From the NCBI RefSeq assembly GCF_016612535.1, contig NZ_JAENXS010000002.1, positions 1,984,001 to 2,048,000 on the forward strand: a stretch of DNA of 64,000 bases. Direction: 5' to 3'. Of the stretch, positions 18,543 to 28,588 are shown piece after piece. Within the stretch, counting starts at the first letter, position 1. Every line of letters begins with the position of its first letter. The DNA is from Bradyrhizobium diazoefficiens. Lineage in GTDB: Bacteria > Pseudomonadota > Alphaproteobacteria > Rhizobiales > Xanthobacteraceae. Below the pieces are notes generated by a model. It did not search any database and was not told the origin of the DNA. It saw only the letters and a program-made list of their open reading frames with translations. The position numbers and the translations under genes are program-made.

Positions 18543-18932
18543 CTAACTGTGCATCCGAATGAACTGATCCATCGGCGGCATGTTCTGATTCAAATGCCCC
18601 ATGATCCAGACGGTGCCACCAACCAACAGGAAGACAACCAGCAGGCCGAAGGCGAGCGCAAGCACGTTGTTGGTGTTGTCCGGACCCGTGGTGATGTGCA
18701 GGAAGAACACCAGATGCACGCCCATCTGCGCAATTGCGAGCACGATCAGCGCAACGGGGATCGAGGGTTGCCAGACCAGATCCGTTCCGGCGATGAAGAA
18801 CGAGGTCGCCGTGAGCAGCAACGCGAGGCCGAGACCAACGACATAGCCAACGATCCGCTCACCGACACTGTGTTGCTCCTCCTCGCCCGGTGCGAGGTCA
18901 TGTTCGATCCGCGCGCGGGTCTGATCGCTCAT
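18543..18932 (-). CDS. cyoD: Cytochrome o ubiquinol oxidase subunit IV
   Basis: A 129-residue protein with three membrane helices (VGYVVGLGLALLLTATSFFI; IPVALIVLAIAQMGVHLVFFLHI; LALAFGLLVVFLLVGGTVWIM), the CyoD pattern. It is the last gene of the minus-strand cyoABCD operon and its ATG overlaps the cyoC stop as ATGA. CyoD is thought to help assemble the CuB site of subunit I. The haem O synthase gene cyoE, often next, is absent here; the next feature is a plus-strand terminator. Confidence 0.95.
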   Translation of the reverse strand: MSDQTRARIEHDLAPGEEEQHSVGERIVGYVVGLGLALLLTATSFFIAGTDLVWQPSIPVALIVLAIAQMGVHLVFFLHITTGPDNTNNVLALAFGLLVVFLLVGGTVWIMGHLNQNMPPMDQFIRMHS

Positions 18933-19570
18933 ACGCCACTCCCAAGCAGGTAAACGACGGAAAACACCCCGACCCAGATGATGTCGAGCGCATGCCAGAA
19001 CAGCGCAAAGCACATCATCCGGCGAAGGACGTCGGCGCGAAAGCCCTTTGCGAAGACCTGGGCCATCATGGTCAGGAGCCACAACACGCCCGCCGAGACG
19101 TGCAGGCCGTGGCATCCGACCAGCGAGAAGAACGACGTCAGAAAGGCGCTGCGTGACGGGCCATAACCGCGAGACACGAGATCGGCGAATTCCTTGAACT
19201 CGATGACCAGGAAGATCAGCCCGAGCAAGCACGTCACGGCCATGCCGAGATAGAACCAGAACCGGCTGCGGACGTCGGCCGCGATGCTGGCCATGCCACA
19301 GGTGAAGCTCGAGAGCAGCAGGCAGACCGTCTCGATGGCGACGTTGCGCTGGTCGAATATCTCCGAGCCCTTCGGGCCGCCTGCGATCTGGTCGGCCAGC
19401 ACCGCATAGGCTGCAAAGAAGCAGGAAAACATCACGATGTCGGAGAGCAGGAATATCCAGAAACCGTACGCCGTCACGATACGTTTTGATGCCGGCCCTG
19501 GATGCTCGGCGGCGCGGCCGACATGATGCGGATCGGCATGTGCATCGCCATAGGTCGCCGTCACCGCCAT
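18929..19570 (-). CDS. cyoC: Cytochrome o ubiquinol oxidase subunit III
   Basis: A 213-residue membrane protein with five helices, of the haem-copper oxidase subunit III family (GFWIFLLSDIVMFSCFFAAYAVL; FSLVGCHGLHVSAGVLWLL; FWHALDIIWVGVFSVVYLLG). It overlaps cyoB by one base and cyoD by four, so the operon is tightly coupled. Subunit III stabilises the oxidase and has no redox centre. Confidence 0.95.
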   Translation of the reverse strand: MAVTATYGDAHADPHHVGRAAEHPGPASKRIVTAYGFWIFLLSDIVMFSCFFAAYAVLADQIAGGPKGSEIFDQRNVAIETVCLLLSSFTCGMASIAADVRSRFWFYLGMAVTCLLGLIFLVIEFKEFADLVSRGYGPSRSAFLTSFFSLVGCHGLHVSAGVLWLLTMMAQVFAKGFRADVLRRMMCFALFWHALDIIWVGVFSVVYLLGSGV

Positions 19571-21570
19571 CAGACCGCCCCCGCCATGCTGACGAGGCTG
19601 CGCCGTTCCTCGAGATTGACACGGTCGATGCGCGCGACTTCGGCGGCCGGAATGACGTATTCGTCATGGTCGCGCCAGGCGAAGACGACGAACGTCGCGA
19701 ACGCGCCGATGCCGCCCAGGATCACCATCCACCAGATGTGCCAGATCAGCGCAAAGCCCATGATGGTGGCGAAGAAAGCGCAGACGAAGCCCGTCGGCGA
19801 ATTCCGGGGCATCTCGATGTCGTGATACTCTGGGGATTCATGCTCAAGCGATTGCTGCTTGGCGTGCGCCTTCAGATCCCAATAGGCATCCTCGCCGCGC
19901 ACATCGGGATGGAAGGCGAAGTTGAACACCGGCGGCGGCGACGAGGTCGCCCACTCCAGCGAACGGCCGTCCCAGGGATCGCCGGTGCGGTCACGCAGTG
20001 CCTCGCGGTTGCGGATGCTGACGACGAGCTGCACGATCTGGCAGATCACGCCGGTCGTCAGCACGGCCATCCCAATCGCCGCCGCGATCATCCAGGGCCG
20101 CCACGCCGCGACGTCGTAGTGCTGCATGCGCCGTGTCATGCCGAGCATGCCGGCGACATAGAGCGGCACGAAGGTGATGTAGAAGCCTGTGAAGGTAAAC
20201 CAGAACGCGCGCTTGCCCCAGCGCTCGTCGAGGCGGAAGCCGAACGCCTTGGGAAACCAGTATTCGAAGCCGGCGAAGGCACCGAACAGCACACCGCCGA
20301 TGATGACGTTGTGGAAGTGCGCCACCAGGAACATGCTGTTGTGGAGCATGAAATCGGCCGGCGGCACCGCGACCAGCACGCCGGTCAAGCCGCCGATGAT
20401 GAAGGTGACCATGAAGCCGACCGCCCACAGCATCGGCGTCGCAAAACGGATGCGACCGCCATACATCGTGAACAACCAGTTGTAGATCTTCACCCCGGTT
20501 GGTATCGCGATGATCATGCTGGCGATGCCGAAGATGGCGTTGACGTCGGGACCCGCACCCATCGTGAAGAAATGGTGCAGCCAGACCATGAAGGAGATGA
20601 CGCAGATCGCCATGGTGGCGAGCACCATCGAGCGATAGCCAAACAGCGCCTTGCCGGAGAAGGTCGACACCACCTCCGAGAAGATGCCGAACGCCGGCAG
20701 CACCAGGATATAGACTTCCGGATGGCCCCAGGCCCAGATCAGGTTCATGAACATCATGACGTTGCCGCCGGCCTCGTTGGTGAAGAAGTGGAAGCCGAGG
20801 TATCGGTCGAGCAGCAGCATTGCGAGCGTGGCGGTAAGAATCGGGAACGCCGCGACGATCAGCAGGTTCGAGGCCAGCGTGGTCCAGCAGAACATCGGCA
20901 TGCGCAGATAGTTCATGCCCTTGGTGCGCAGCTTGAGCACGGTGGTGACGAGATTGATGCCGGCCACCAGCGTGCCCACGCCGGAGATCTGGAGCGACCA
21001 GGCGTAATAATCGACCCCGACGCCCGGCGAGTAGGACAATTCCGATAACGGCGGAAAGGCGAGCCAACCGGTGCGCGCAAACTCGCCGATCACGAGCGAG
21101 AGATTGACCAGCAGCGCGCCGGTCGCGGTCAGCCAGAAACCGACTGAATTGAGCGTCGGGAACGCGACGTCACGTACGCCAAGCTGGAGCGGCACGACCA
21201 GGTTCATCAGCCCGATCACGAACGGCATCGCCACGAAGAAGATCATGATGGTGCCGTGCGCAGAGAAGATCTGGTTGTAATGCTCCGGCGGCAGATAGCC
21301 CTGCGACTGATAGGCGATGGCCTGCTGGATTCGCATCATGATGGCGTCGCTGCCGCCGCGCAGCAGCATCACCGACGCGAGCAGGATGTACATCACACCG
21401 ATGCGCTTGTGATCGACGCTGGTGATCCATTCATGCCAAAGATAGGGCAGATGCCCCTTCACCACGACCCAGGCCAGCACGGCGAGGATCCCGATCAGCA
21501 CCACGGCTCCGGCAATGAGCGGAATGGGCTGGTCGAACGGGATGGCCGACCAATCGAGCTTACCGAGCAT
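19570..21570 (-). CDS. cyoB: Cytochrome o ubiquinol oxidase subunit I
   Basis: A 666-residue haem-copper oxidase subunit I. Visible features: [12 protein letters not shown] and [11 protein letters not shown] near the N-terminus, a haem-ligand region around [23 protein letters not shown], the CuB/haem region [22 protein letters not shown] (with the His-Tyr pair), LHHFFTMG and HFHNVIIGG. It reduces oxygen to water with electrons from ubiquinol and pumps protons. The start at 21570 ([15 protein letters not shown]) is chosen by likeness to E. coli CyoB (MFGKL...); an upstream ATG would add ten residues. It overlaps the end of cyoA by 11 bases. Confidence 0.96.
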   Translation of the reverse strand: MLGKLDWSAIPFDQPIPLIAGAVVLIGILAVLAWVVVKGHLPYLWHEWITSVDHKRIGVMYILLASVMLLRGGSDAIMMRIQQAIAYQSQGYLPPEHYNQIFSAHGTIMIFFVAMPFVIGLMNLVVPLQLGVRDVAFPTLNSVGFWLTATGALLVNLSLVIGEFARTGWLAFPPLSELSYSPGVGVDYYAWSLQISGVGTLVAGINLVTTVLKLRTKGMNYLRMPMFCWTTLASNLLIVAAFPILTATLAMLLLDRYLGFHFFTNEAGGNVMMFMNLIWAWGHPEVYILVLPAFGIFSEVVSTFSGKALFGYRSMVLATMAICVISFMVWLHHFFTMGAGPDVNAIFGIASMIIAIPTGVKIYNWLFTMYGGRIRFATPMLWAVGFMVTFIIGGLTGVLVAVPPADFMLHNSMFLVAHFHNVIIGGVLFGAFAGFEYWFPKAFGFRLDERWGKRAFWFTFTGFYITFVPLYVAGMLGMTRRMQHYDVAAWRPWMIAAAIGMAVLTTGVICQIVQLVVSIRNREALRDRTGDPWDGRSLEWATSSPPPVFNFAFHPDVRGEDAYWDLKAHAKQQSLEHESPEYHDIEMPRNSPTGFVCAFFATIMGFALIWHIWWMVILGGIGAFATFVVFAWRDHDEYVIPAAEVARIDRVNLEERRSLVSMAGAV

Positions 21571-22393
21571 CGTGGCCTCCACTGTGCGGACGGCCAGCAT
21601 CCGAGAGCAGCTCCGGCCCGGGCCCTGGCGGAATGTGCTGGGTCGCGATCAGGTCGAACAGGCGGGGATCGTCGAGGCGATAGGTCAGCGTTCCCTTCTG
21701 CACGAACTGCTGCATCAGCTTCTTGTAGCTGTCCTCGTTCAGCACGGCGTCGGTCTTCGCTGTCGTCGCGACCCAATCTGGAAAGGCCAACGGCGAAACC
21801 ACGTGCACGTCGAACATCATCTCGGGAAAGCCGTCACCGGAGAAATGCGCCGACAGACCCTTGAAGTCGCCTTCATTGTCGGCGCGCAGGTTCAGCCGCG
21901 TCACCATGCCGTTCATGGTGTAGATCATGCTGCCGAGCTGCGGGATGAAGAACACGTTCATCACGCTCGCCGATGTCAGCTGGAAATTCAGCTCGGCGCC
22001 GGCCGGCACAGTCAGCGTGTTGACGGTGGCGATGCGCTGATCCGGGTAGATGAAGAGCCATTTCCAGTCGAGCGAGACGGCCTGGATGCGAAGCGGACTG
22101 CCGGTCCCTGGCACGGGCGCTGCCGGATCGAGCTTATGCGATCCGATCCAGGCGACGCCGCCGAGCAGGATGACCGTCAGCGCGGGAATCGCCCAGACCA
22201 CCATTTCGACGCGGCCGGAATAGACGAAGTCCGGCTGAAATCGCGCCTTCGGATTGGAGGCACGAAACCAGAACGCGAACGCCAGGATCGCGATGATCGT
22301 CGGCACCACGATCGCAAGCATGATGAAGACGGAATCGACCAGGATGGTGCTGTTGGCGGCAGCCACCGGCCCTTGTGGATCGAGCAGATTCAT
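21560..22393 (-). CDS. cyoA: Ubiquinol oxidase subunit II
   Basis: Subunit II of the bo-type quinol oxidase, about 277 residues. It has two membrane helices ([20 protein letters not shown] and [20 protein letters not shown]) and a periplasmic cupredoxin-like domain ([41 protein letters not shown]) lacking the CuA ligands, as in quinol oxidases. Most CyoA proteins begin with a lipoprotein signal and lipobox Cys just before the LDPQGP-like segment; here neither the ATG at 22393 nor the longer frame to 22492 supplies one. First gene of cyoABCD. Confidence 0.93.
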   Translation of the reverse strand: MNLLDPQGPVAAANSTILVDSVFIMLAIVVPTIIAILAFAFWFRASNPKARFQPDFVYSGRVEMVVWAIPALTVILLGGVAWIGSHKLDPAAPVPGTGSPLRIQAVSLDWKWLFIYPDQRIATVNTLTVPAGAELNFQLTSASVMNVFFIPQLGSMIYTMNGMVTRLNLRADNEGDFKGLSAHFSGDGFPEMMFDVHVVSPLAFPDWVATTAKTDAVLNEDSYKKLMQQFVQKGTLTYRLDDPRLFDLIATQHIPPGPGPELLSDAGRPHSGGHDAR

Positions 22394-22630
22394 TGGAAAG
22401 CCACTGGCGATTGGGAAACCCCGACGGTGAGCGTAACGCGAGAAACGCCCCTGCCCCAAAACGCAGTTGCGTGAAGAGGGTTCCCCGGACAATCGCCGCT
22501 CAACCGCGTCTCATCTCGTGCGGCGGCATGCAATTCCGTGCGATGTCAATGACATCTGCACGGGACGGCCGGCCTTCTCACCCCTGCGCTCCATTGCTAA
22601 GTTGCACGAAAATATTTGGGATGAAACGAC

Positions 22631-23476
22631 ATGCAGGGCCCTGAGGACGATGCCGGACTCGCCGGCAAGGTGGCGCTGATCAGTGGCGGCGGTGCAGTGG
22701 GCGACGGCATCGGCAACGGTCGCGCTGCAGCAATTCTGCTCACCCGCGCCGGCGCTAAAGTGCTGGTGGCCGATCGGGATCTCAAACTCGCCGAGCGCAC
22801 CGTCGAGATGATCACAACCGAAGGCGGCACGGCCGCGGCGCACGACGGCGACGTCACCAGCGAAGGCGATTGCAAGCGGCTCGTCGAGGCCGCCCTCGAT
22901 CGCTGGGGCCGGCTCGATTTTCTGGACAACAATGTCGGCATCGGCAGCCGCGGCAGCGTGGTTGACGAGACGCCCGAGCAATACCGCCGCGTCATGCAGG
23001 TCAATGTCGAGGCCATGTTCCTGCTCTCGAAGCATGCGATCCCCGCCATGATCAAAACCGCCAAGGGCGGCGCGATCGTCAACATCTCCTCGATCTCCGC
23101 GCTGCGGCCACGCGGCCTCACGACCTACACGACGTCGAAAGCCGCCGTCATCGGCCTCACGCGCGCGATGGCGGTCGATCACGGCCGCGACAACATCCGC
23201 GTCAATTGCATCTGCCCCGGGCCCATGTACACCCCAATGGTCTATGCCCGCGGCATGAGCGAACAGGCCCGCGTTCAGCGCGCCAAGGCCTCCGTGCTCA
23301 AGACCGAAGGCACCGGCTGGGACGTCGGCCACGCGGTCAAGTTCCTGCTCAGCAATTTTGCGCGCTACATCACCGGACAGGTGCTGGTGGTCGACGGCGG
23401 CGTGACGCTGCAAGCGCCCGAACGCGAGTCACAAGAACCTGAGGAAACACACCATGGCCCGCCTGCCCTATCTTGA
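22631..23476 (+). CDS. SDR family oxidoreductase
   Basis: A 281-residue short-chain dehydrogenase. The cofactor motif appears as SGGGAVGDGIGNGRA near residues 20-34, a variant of TGxxxGxG; the NNVG motif (FLDNNVGIGSRG), the catalytic Ser (NISSISAL) and YxxxK (YTTSK) are present. It is the first of a compact operon: SDR, CMD-like protein, second SDR. The next gene starts 23 bases before its stop. The two SDRs share the unusual GDGIGNGRA/GEGMGNGRA loop, so they are probably paralogues on related substrates. Confidence 0.9.
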   Translation: MQGPEDDAGLAGKVALISGGGAVGDGIGNGRAAAILLTRAGAKVLVADRDLKLAERTVEMITTEGGTAAAHDGDVTSEGDCKRLVEAALDRWGRLDFLDNNVGIGSRGSVVDETPEQYRRVMQVNVEAMFLLSKHAIPAMIKTAKGGAIVNISSISALRPRGLTTYTTSKAAVIGLTRAMAVDHGRDNIRVNCICPGPMYTPMVYARGMSEQARVQRAKASVLKTEGTGWDVGHAVKFLLSNFARYITGQVLVVDGGVTLQAPERESQEPEETHHGPPALS

Positions 23477-24008
23477 GGCCGACCAAGTCGCACCCGAACA
23501 TCGCGACATGCTCAAGCGCAATACCAATCTGCACAAGCTGCTGGTCAATTCGCCGGACATGGCACGCGCCTTCAACGGCATCGGCGGCTACATCCGCTTC
23601 AAGAGCAAGCTCGATCCGCGCCTGCGCGAACTCGCGATCCTCCAGGTCGGCTGGATCGAGAAATCGGAATACGAATTCACCCATCATGTGAAGATCGGCA
23701 AGGAGTTCGGCGTGACCGACGAGGACATCGCCGGCCTGATGGCGGAGACCGAGGGCAAACCGTCGAAGCTCGAGCCGCTGGCAAGAGCGATCCTGAAAGG
23801 CGCCCGCGAGATGGTGCGTGACCTCGCGATGTCGGACGCGACATTCGCAGAGATCAAGACACATCTTTCCGACGAGCATATGGTCGATCTCGTCCTCACC
23901 ATCGCCTTCTACTGCGGCGTGGTGCGCGTGCTCGCCACCATGAAGATCGACAACGAGCCATATTACAAAGAGGTACTCCAGCAGTACCCGATCCCGGGAG
24001 TGAACTGA
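23454..24008 (+). CDS. Carboxymuconolactone decarboxylase-family protein
   Basis: A 184-residue helical protein of the CMD/AhpD-like superfamily (LDPRLRELAILQVGWIEKSEYEF; HHVKIGKEFGV). It lacks the CxxC of AhpD, so it is not a thiol peroxidase partner; a decarboxylase or hydrolase-like role, or a structural one, is more likely. GAGGAA precedes the ATG. It overlaps the upstream SDR and ends one base before the next gene, so the three form an operon for an unidentified catabolic step. Confidence 0.88.
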   Translation: MARLPYLEADQVAPEHRDMLKRNTNLHKLLVNSPDMARAFNGIGGYIRFKSKLDPRLRELAILQVGWIEKSEYEFTHHVKIGKEFGVTDEDIAGLMAETEGKPSKLEPLARAILKGAREMVRDLAMSDATFAEIKTHLSDEHMVDLVLTIAFYCGVVRVLATMKIDNEPYYKEVLQQYPIPGVN

Positions 24009-24009
24009 C

Positions 24010-24810
24010 ATGCGCTTGAAAGACAAGGTTGCGATCGTCGTGGGCGCCGGCCAGAGCCCGGGCGAAGGCATGGGCAACGGCCGCGCCACCGCACTCACTT
24101 TCGCGCGCGAGGGCGCGAAAGTGCTGTGCGTCGATCGTCACCTCGAATCGGCGCAGGAAACCGCCGCCATGATCGCCGCGACGCAAGGCACCGCCGCGGC
24201 CTTCGAGGCCGACGTCACGAAATCCGCGGACATCAAGGCGATGGTTGCGGAGGCGCAGGTGCGCTGGGGCCGGATCGACGTGCTGCACAACAATGTCGGC
24301 GTCAGCCTGTCTGGCGGCGATGCCGAGCTGCTTCAAATCACCGAGGAAGCCTTCGACCGCGTCGTCGCCATCAATTTGAAGAGCTGCATCCTGGCGGCCA
24401 AGGAAGTCATCCCGATCATGCGCACGCAGAAGAGCGGGGCCATCATCAACATCTCCTCGATGGCTGCGATCACCACCTATCCCTACGTCGCCTACAAGGC
24501 GACGAAGTCGGCGATGATCGCGTTCACCGAGCAGCTCGCTTACCAGAACGCCGAATACGGCATCCGCGCCAACGTCATCCTGCCCGGGCTGATGAACACG
24601 CCGATGGCCGTCGATACCCGCGCCCGCGAATGGCACAAGAGCCGCGCCGAAGTCGAAGCCGAACGCGACAGCAAAGTACCGCTGCGCAGGAAGATGGGCA
24701 CGGGGTGGGACGTCGCGAACGCGGCGCTGTTCCTGGCCTCGGATGAAGCGAATTTCATCACCGGTGTGACGCTGCCGGTGGATGGTGGCGCGAGTGTGAG
24801 ACGGGGCTAG
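24010..24810 (+). CDS. SDR family oxidoreductase
   Basis: A 266-residue SDR. Features: VGAGQSPGEGMGNGRATA (cofactor loop), VLHNNVGVS (NNVG), IINISSMAAI (catalytic Ser), YVAYKATKSAM (YxxxK) and a C-terminal FITGVTLPVDGG, the classic SDR end. It follows the CMD-like gene after one base. The substrate is unknown; the paired SDRs may catalyse successive or alternative oxidations of a hydroxy compound. Confidence 0.9.
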   Translation: MRLKDKVAIVVGAGQSPGEGMGNGRATALTFAREGAKVLCVDRHLESAQETAAMIAATQGTAAAFEADVTKSADIKAMVAEAQVRWGRIDVLHNNVGVSLSGGDAELLQITEEAFDRVVAINLKSCILAAKEVIPIMRTQKSGAIINISSMAAITTYPYVAYKATKSAMIAFTEQLAYQNAEYGIRANVILPGLMNTPMAVDTRAREWHKSRAEVEAERDSKVPLRRKMGTGWDVANAALFLASDEANFITGVTLPVDGGASVRRG

Positions 24811-24838
24811 CGAAGCAAGCGCCTCGCTTACCCTACCC

Positions 24839-24855
24839 TGGAGGGGACCCCTCCA
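24839..24855. terminator. Intergenic hairpin between convergent genes
   Basis: TGGAGGGG and CCCCTCCA form a perfect 8-bp inverted repeat around a single A, so the folded RNA would open a few pairs to make a loop. It sits between the convergent second SDR and the PQQ dehydrogenase gene and could end both transcripts, but no T run follows, so it may be only a repeat. Confidence 0.4.
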
Positions 24856-24869
24856 CGGAGGGTGAAGCG

Positions 24870-26204
24870 TCACTTCGGCACGCTGGTCACCCGCCAGATC
24901 GTGCCGCCGGTATCCTCCGAGATCAGCAGCGCGCCATCCTTGGCCACCGCGATGCCGACCGGCCGTCCCCACACCTGGGTGTCGTTCACGACAAAGCCCG
25001 TGACGAAATCCTCATACTCCCCGGTCGGCTTGCCGTCCTTCATCCGGATGCGGATCACCTTGTAGCCGGTGCGCTTTGACCGGTTCCAGGAGCCATGCTC
25101 GGCGGCGAAGGCGTCGCCTTGGTATTCGGATGGAAACTGCGTGCCCTGATAGAAGGTCATGCCGAGCGACGCCGAGTGCGGCTGCACAAGCACGTCCGGC
25201 ACAGTCACCTTGTCCTTCAGGTCCGGCCGCGCGCCGGGGTGGCGCGGGTCTTCGTTGTTGCCGATGTAGAACCATGGCCAGCCGTAGAAGGCGCCCTCCT
25301 TCACGCTGGTGACATAGTCGGGCACGAGATCGTCGCCAAGGCCGTCGCGCTCGTTGGTCGAGCACCAGGGCTGGCCCGTCTGCGGCTGGATCGCGAGGCC
25401 GACACAATTGCGGATGCCAGTGGCATAGAGCTTGCGGTCCTTGCCTTCGGGATCGAAGGTGAGCACCGCCGCACGCTCGGCTTCATAGCCCCAGGATGCG
25501 CCCACGGGCTGCGCCTTCGACCAGGCCTCGAGCCCGCCGGGCGGGCTCCCCATGCCTTCGCCGACATTGCTGGCGGAGCCGACCGAGACCAGCATGCGCT
25601 TCCCGTCCGGCGTGAACACGATGTCGCGGGTGGAATGGCCCGATCCTGCCGGAAGGCTCGCAACCACCGTCTCCGCCTTGGCGGATGCCTTGAGGTCGCC
25701 GACGCGATACCGGAAGCGAACGACGCTGTTCGCATTGGCGACATAGACCCATTGCGGATCGTCGCCGTTCGGGAAGAACGCGACGCCGAAGGGACGGTTG
25801 AGCCCGCTGGCAAAGATCTCGTTCGTCGCGACCTTGGCGCCCTCGCCGAGACGCAACACGCGAATGCGCCCTGGCCTAGTCTCGGCGACGAAAATGTCAC
25901 CATTCGGCGCAACACGCAGCACCCGCGGGTCGGACAGACTGTCAACCAGAAGCTCGATTTTGAATCCTTGGGGCACCTGCGGCGTCATCTCGCCGCGTGC
26001 CGTCACGCGCGCAGAATTGGAGACTGACCGCGAGGCGCCGGGCTTGGCCAGATCCTCCGGACGGATCAGCCTGACCACGCCAGGCTTGTCGGCCTGCCAG
26101 CTGCCATAGGCATCCTTGCCTTGCAGCACCGGCTCGGCCTGCGCGCCGATGCAGGCGACCAAAAGCCATATGGGCACCATCACGTACGAAACATGAATCT
26201 TCAC
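24870..26204 (-). CDS. Sorbosone dehydrogenase-like PQQ-dependent protein, exported
   Basis: A 444-residue beta-propeller protein of the soluble glucose/sorbosone dehydrogenase family. The GTG start follows a strong GGGAGGAAGG site. A signal peptide (VPIWLLVACIGAQAEP) places it in the periplasm. Repeated blade motifs (LSDPRVLRVAPNGDIFVAETRPGRIRV; GSGHSTRDIVFTPDGKRMLVSVGSASN; YATGIRNCVGLAIQP; WCSTNERDGLGDDLVPDY) are those of PQQ-linked sugar/aldehyde dehydrogenases. It would oxidise an aldehyde or sugar and pass electrons to a periplasmic cytochrome. Some family members in this group lack demonstrated activity. It is divergent from puuD. Confidence 0.88.
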   Translation of the reverse strand: MKIHVSYVMVPIWLLVACIGAQAEPVLQGKDAYGSWQADKPGVVRLIRPEDLAKPGASRSVSNSARVTARGEMTPQVPQGFKIELLVDSLSDPRVLRVAPNGDIFVAETRPGRIRVLRLGEGAKVATNEIFASGLNRPFGVAFFPNGDDPQWVYVANANSVVRFRYRVGDLKASAKAETVVASLPAGSGHSTRDIVFTPDGKRMLVSVGSASNVGEGMGSPPGGLEAWSKAQPVGASWGYEAERAAVLTFDPEGKDRKLYATGIRNCVGLAIQPQTGQPWCSTNERDGLGDDLVPDYVTSVKEGAFYGWPWFYIGNNEDPRHPGARPDLKDKVTVPDVLVQPHSASLGMTFYQGTQFPSEYQGDAFAAEHGSWNRSKRTGYKVIRIRMKDGKPTGEYEDFVTGFVVNDTQVWGRPVGIAVAKDGALLISEDTGGTIWRVTSVPK

Positions 26205-26385
26205 GTCGCCTTCCTCCCGGACTTATCTGCCAAATCCCACGTCAGCTCATGCCGTCACGATGTGCATTTGGCGTGACCCATCGTACTGGAAAACAGCACG
26301 GATCGGTGCGACACATTGTAAGGGCGCGGCCGCCGGTTGCGGTCATCAAAGCTGCGGCATCGATGCCGCGATTGATGGAGTGATC

Positions 26386-27579
26386 ATGTGGGGATCGATC
26401 GTATCGGAATGGGCGAGCCTGCTGCTGCGCTGGCTGCATGTGGTGGCGGCGATCGCCTGGATCGGAAGCTCCTTCTATTTCATCGCCCTCGACCTCAGCC
26501 TCAAGCCGAACAGCGATCTGCCGAACGGCGTGCATGGCGAGGCCTGGCAGGTCCATGGCGGCGGCTTCTACCGGATCATGAAATATCTGGTGGCGCCAAC
26601 CCGGATGCCGGACGAGCTGACCTGGTTCAAATGGGAGGCTTACACTACCTGGCTGTCCGGCTTCGCGCTGATGGTGGTGGTGTACTATCTCGACGCCGAT
26701 CTGTTCCTGGTCGACAAGTCGATCCTCGATTTGACGCCGCTCCAGGCCGGGCTGTTCAGCCTCTCGAGCCTCGCGCTGGCCTGGCTGCTCTATGAGGTCG
26801 CCTGCCGCACCGGCCTCGCACAGCGCGAGCTGCCCTTTGCGATTGGCGGCTATCTGTTCCTGGTCGCGCTGACCTACGCCTTCACTCATGTGCTGAGCGG
26901 CCGCGGCGCCTTCAACCAGATCGGCGCGCTTATCGGCACCATCATGGTCGCCAACGTTTTTGCGGTGATCATTCCGAACCAGAAGAAGATCGTTGTCAGC
27001 CTGATCGCGGGACAGGCGCCCGACCCGAAGCTCGGCAAGACCAGCAAGGAGCGGTCGGTCCACAACAATTATCTGACACTGCCGGTCGTCGTGCTGATGA
27101 TCAGCAACCACTACCCCCTGCTCTATGCCACGCGCTTCAACTGGATCATCGTCGCGATCGCGCTGGCGCTGGGGCCGGTGATCCGCCACTTCTTCAACGA
27201 AGGTCATGCCGGACGCAAATCGCCGTGGTGGGTGTGGGGTGTCGCCGCCGTGGGCGTGATCGCGATCCTTTTCCTGTCTGCCGCCGGCCCGCGCGAGATC
27301 AAGGCGGGCGCACTGTCGGCGCAACCGACGGTCGCCGATGTCGAGGAGATCGTGATGTCCCGCTGCAGCATGTGCCACGCGGCCGAGCCGGTCTGGGCCG
27401 GCATCGTGACCGCGCCGAAGGGCATTTTGCTCGACGCGCCCGAGCACATCGACCGCAACATCCGTCTGATCGGGCGCGTGGCGGCGTGGTCCAATGCGAT
27501 GCCGCCGGGCAACATCACCGAAATGACCAGCGAGGAGCGCGCCGTCCTCGCCGCCTTTATCAGCGAGCAGGATCGCTGA
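26386..27579 (+). CDS. puuD: Urate hydroxylase with cytochrome c domain
   Basis: A 397-residue integral membrane protein with about eight helices (N-terminal LLLRWLHVVAAIAWIGSSFYFIALD) and a C-terminal cytochrome c domain whose haem motif CSMCH lies at about residues 327-331 with a later MPPGN Met ligand. This architecture (DUF989 plus cytochrome c) is that of PuuD, which hydroxylates urate to 5-hydroxyisourate using a cytochrome electron acceptor. The ATG at 26386 has a GGAG site; the open frame continues upstream without homology. No 5-hydroxyisourate hydrolase or allantoinase gene adjoins it, although a possible purine permease lies 19 kb away. Confidence 0.9.
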   Translation: MWGSIVSEWASLLLRWLHVVAAIAWIGSSFYFIALDLSLKPNSDLPNGVHGEAWQVHGGGFYRIMKYLVAPTRMPDELTWFKWEAYTTWLSGFALMVVVYYLDADLFLVDKSILDLTPLQAGLFSLSSLALAWLLYEVACRTGLAQRELPFAIGGYLFLVALTYAFTHVLSGRGAFNQIGALIGTIMVANVFAVIIPNQKKIVVSLIAGQAPDPKLGKTSKERSVHNNYLTLPVVVLMISNHYPLLYATRFNWIIVAIALALGPVIRHFFNEGHAGRKSPWWVWGVAAVGVIAILFLSAAGPREIKAGALSAQPTVADVEEIVMSRCSMCHAAEPVWAGIVTAPKGILLDAPEHIDRNIRLIGRVAAWSNAMPPGNITEMTSEERAVLAAFISEQDR

Positions 27580-27730
27580 CGCCGTCGTGCGCGGATGCCG
27601 CGCTTCGCGGAATGAAATTTCGCTTCTCCCGCCGATTTGAAAATGACTTGCGCGCCCATCCAGCGTAGATAGGGCGAGCGCCCGCTCGAGCGGTCTCATA
27701 ATCTGTTTGCAATTGTCCCGAGGAATAGCT

Positions 27731-28588
27731 GTGGCCCTCAAGAACATCATCGGTATCGACCACGCCGTGGTCATGGTGCGGGACCTCGACAAGGCCGCCG
27801 AAAATTACCGGCAGCTCGGCTTCACCCTCTCGCCGCGCGGCACCCACAGCGCGCATATGGGCACCGGCAACTACACCATCATGTTCGACCCGGACTACAT
27901 GGAGCTGCTCGGCGTGCTTGAGGCAACCGAACACAACGCGCCCGCGCGCGCCTTCATCGACCGGCACGGCGAAGGCATCGAGCGTATCGCCTTCACCGCA
28001 GTCGATTCCGCCGCCGGCGCCGAGGAAATCCGCGCGCGCGGCCTCACGCCGATCGGCCCGACCGATTTCGAACGGCCGGTGACGCTGCCGAACGGCACGG
28101 TCTCGGCCGCCAAATTCCGCACCTTCATGTGGCCGACCGCAGAAGCGCCGGGCGGCGTGCGCATCTTCGCCTGCCAGCACAAGACCCGCGAGACGGTGTG
28201 GATCCCCGAACTGATGACACACGCCAATGCGGCCAAGCGGATTAGCGAGGTTCTGATCGCGACGCCCGAGCCCGCCAAGGAAGCAGCCCATCTGGCGCGG
28301 CTGATCGATCGCAAACCGAGGGCAGAGACCGACGGCGCGGTGACCGTGACCTCCGGCGGCGACCGCGCCGACTTCGTCTATCTGACACTGGACCAGCTCG
28401 GCAGACGCTATCCGGGCGTACCGCTCGCCGGCCTTTCCGAGCGTGGCGGCGCGGGGCTGGTGCTCGTGAGCGGCGATCTCACGGCGACCGAAAAGGCGTT
28501 GGGCTCGGCTGCCGTCCGCAGCGGAGCTGCGCTCTGCGTGCCGCCCGCGAAAGCCAACGGCACTCTGCTCGCCTTCATCGCCGGGTGA
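27731..28588 (+). CDS. VOC family (glyoxalase-like) protein
   Basis: A 285-residue protein beginning GIDHAVVMVRDLDKAAENY, the N-terminal strand of the vicinal-oxygen-chelate fold, with a probable metal ligand His near the start; TVSAAKFRTFMWP and FACQHKTRETVWIPEL follow. A second half (VTVTSGGDRADFVYLTLDQLGRRYPG) suggests a duplicated, degenerate VOC module. GTG at 27731 is chosen because GAGGA sits seven bases upstream. Function unknown; glyoxalases, dioxygenases and isomerases share the fold. It lies 151 bases after puuD on the same strand and may be co-transcribed. Confidence 0.8.
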   Translation: MALKNIIGIDHAVVMVRDLDKAAENYRQLGFTLSPRGTHSAHMGTGNYTIMFDPDYMELLGVLEATEHNAPARAFIDRHGEGIERIAFTAVDSAAGAEEIRARGLTPIGPTDFERPVTLPNGTVSAAKFRTFMWPTAEAPGGVRIFACQHKTRETVWIPELMTHANAAKRISEVLIATPEPAKEAAHLARLIDRKPRAETDGAVTVTSGGDRADFVYLTLDQLGRRYPGVPLAGLSERGGAGLVLVSGDLTATEKALGSAAVRSGAALCVPPAKANGTLLAFIAG

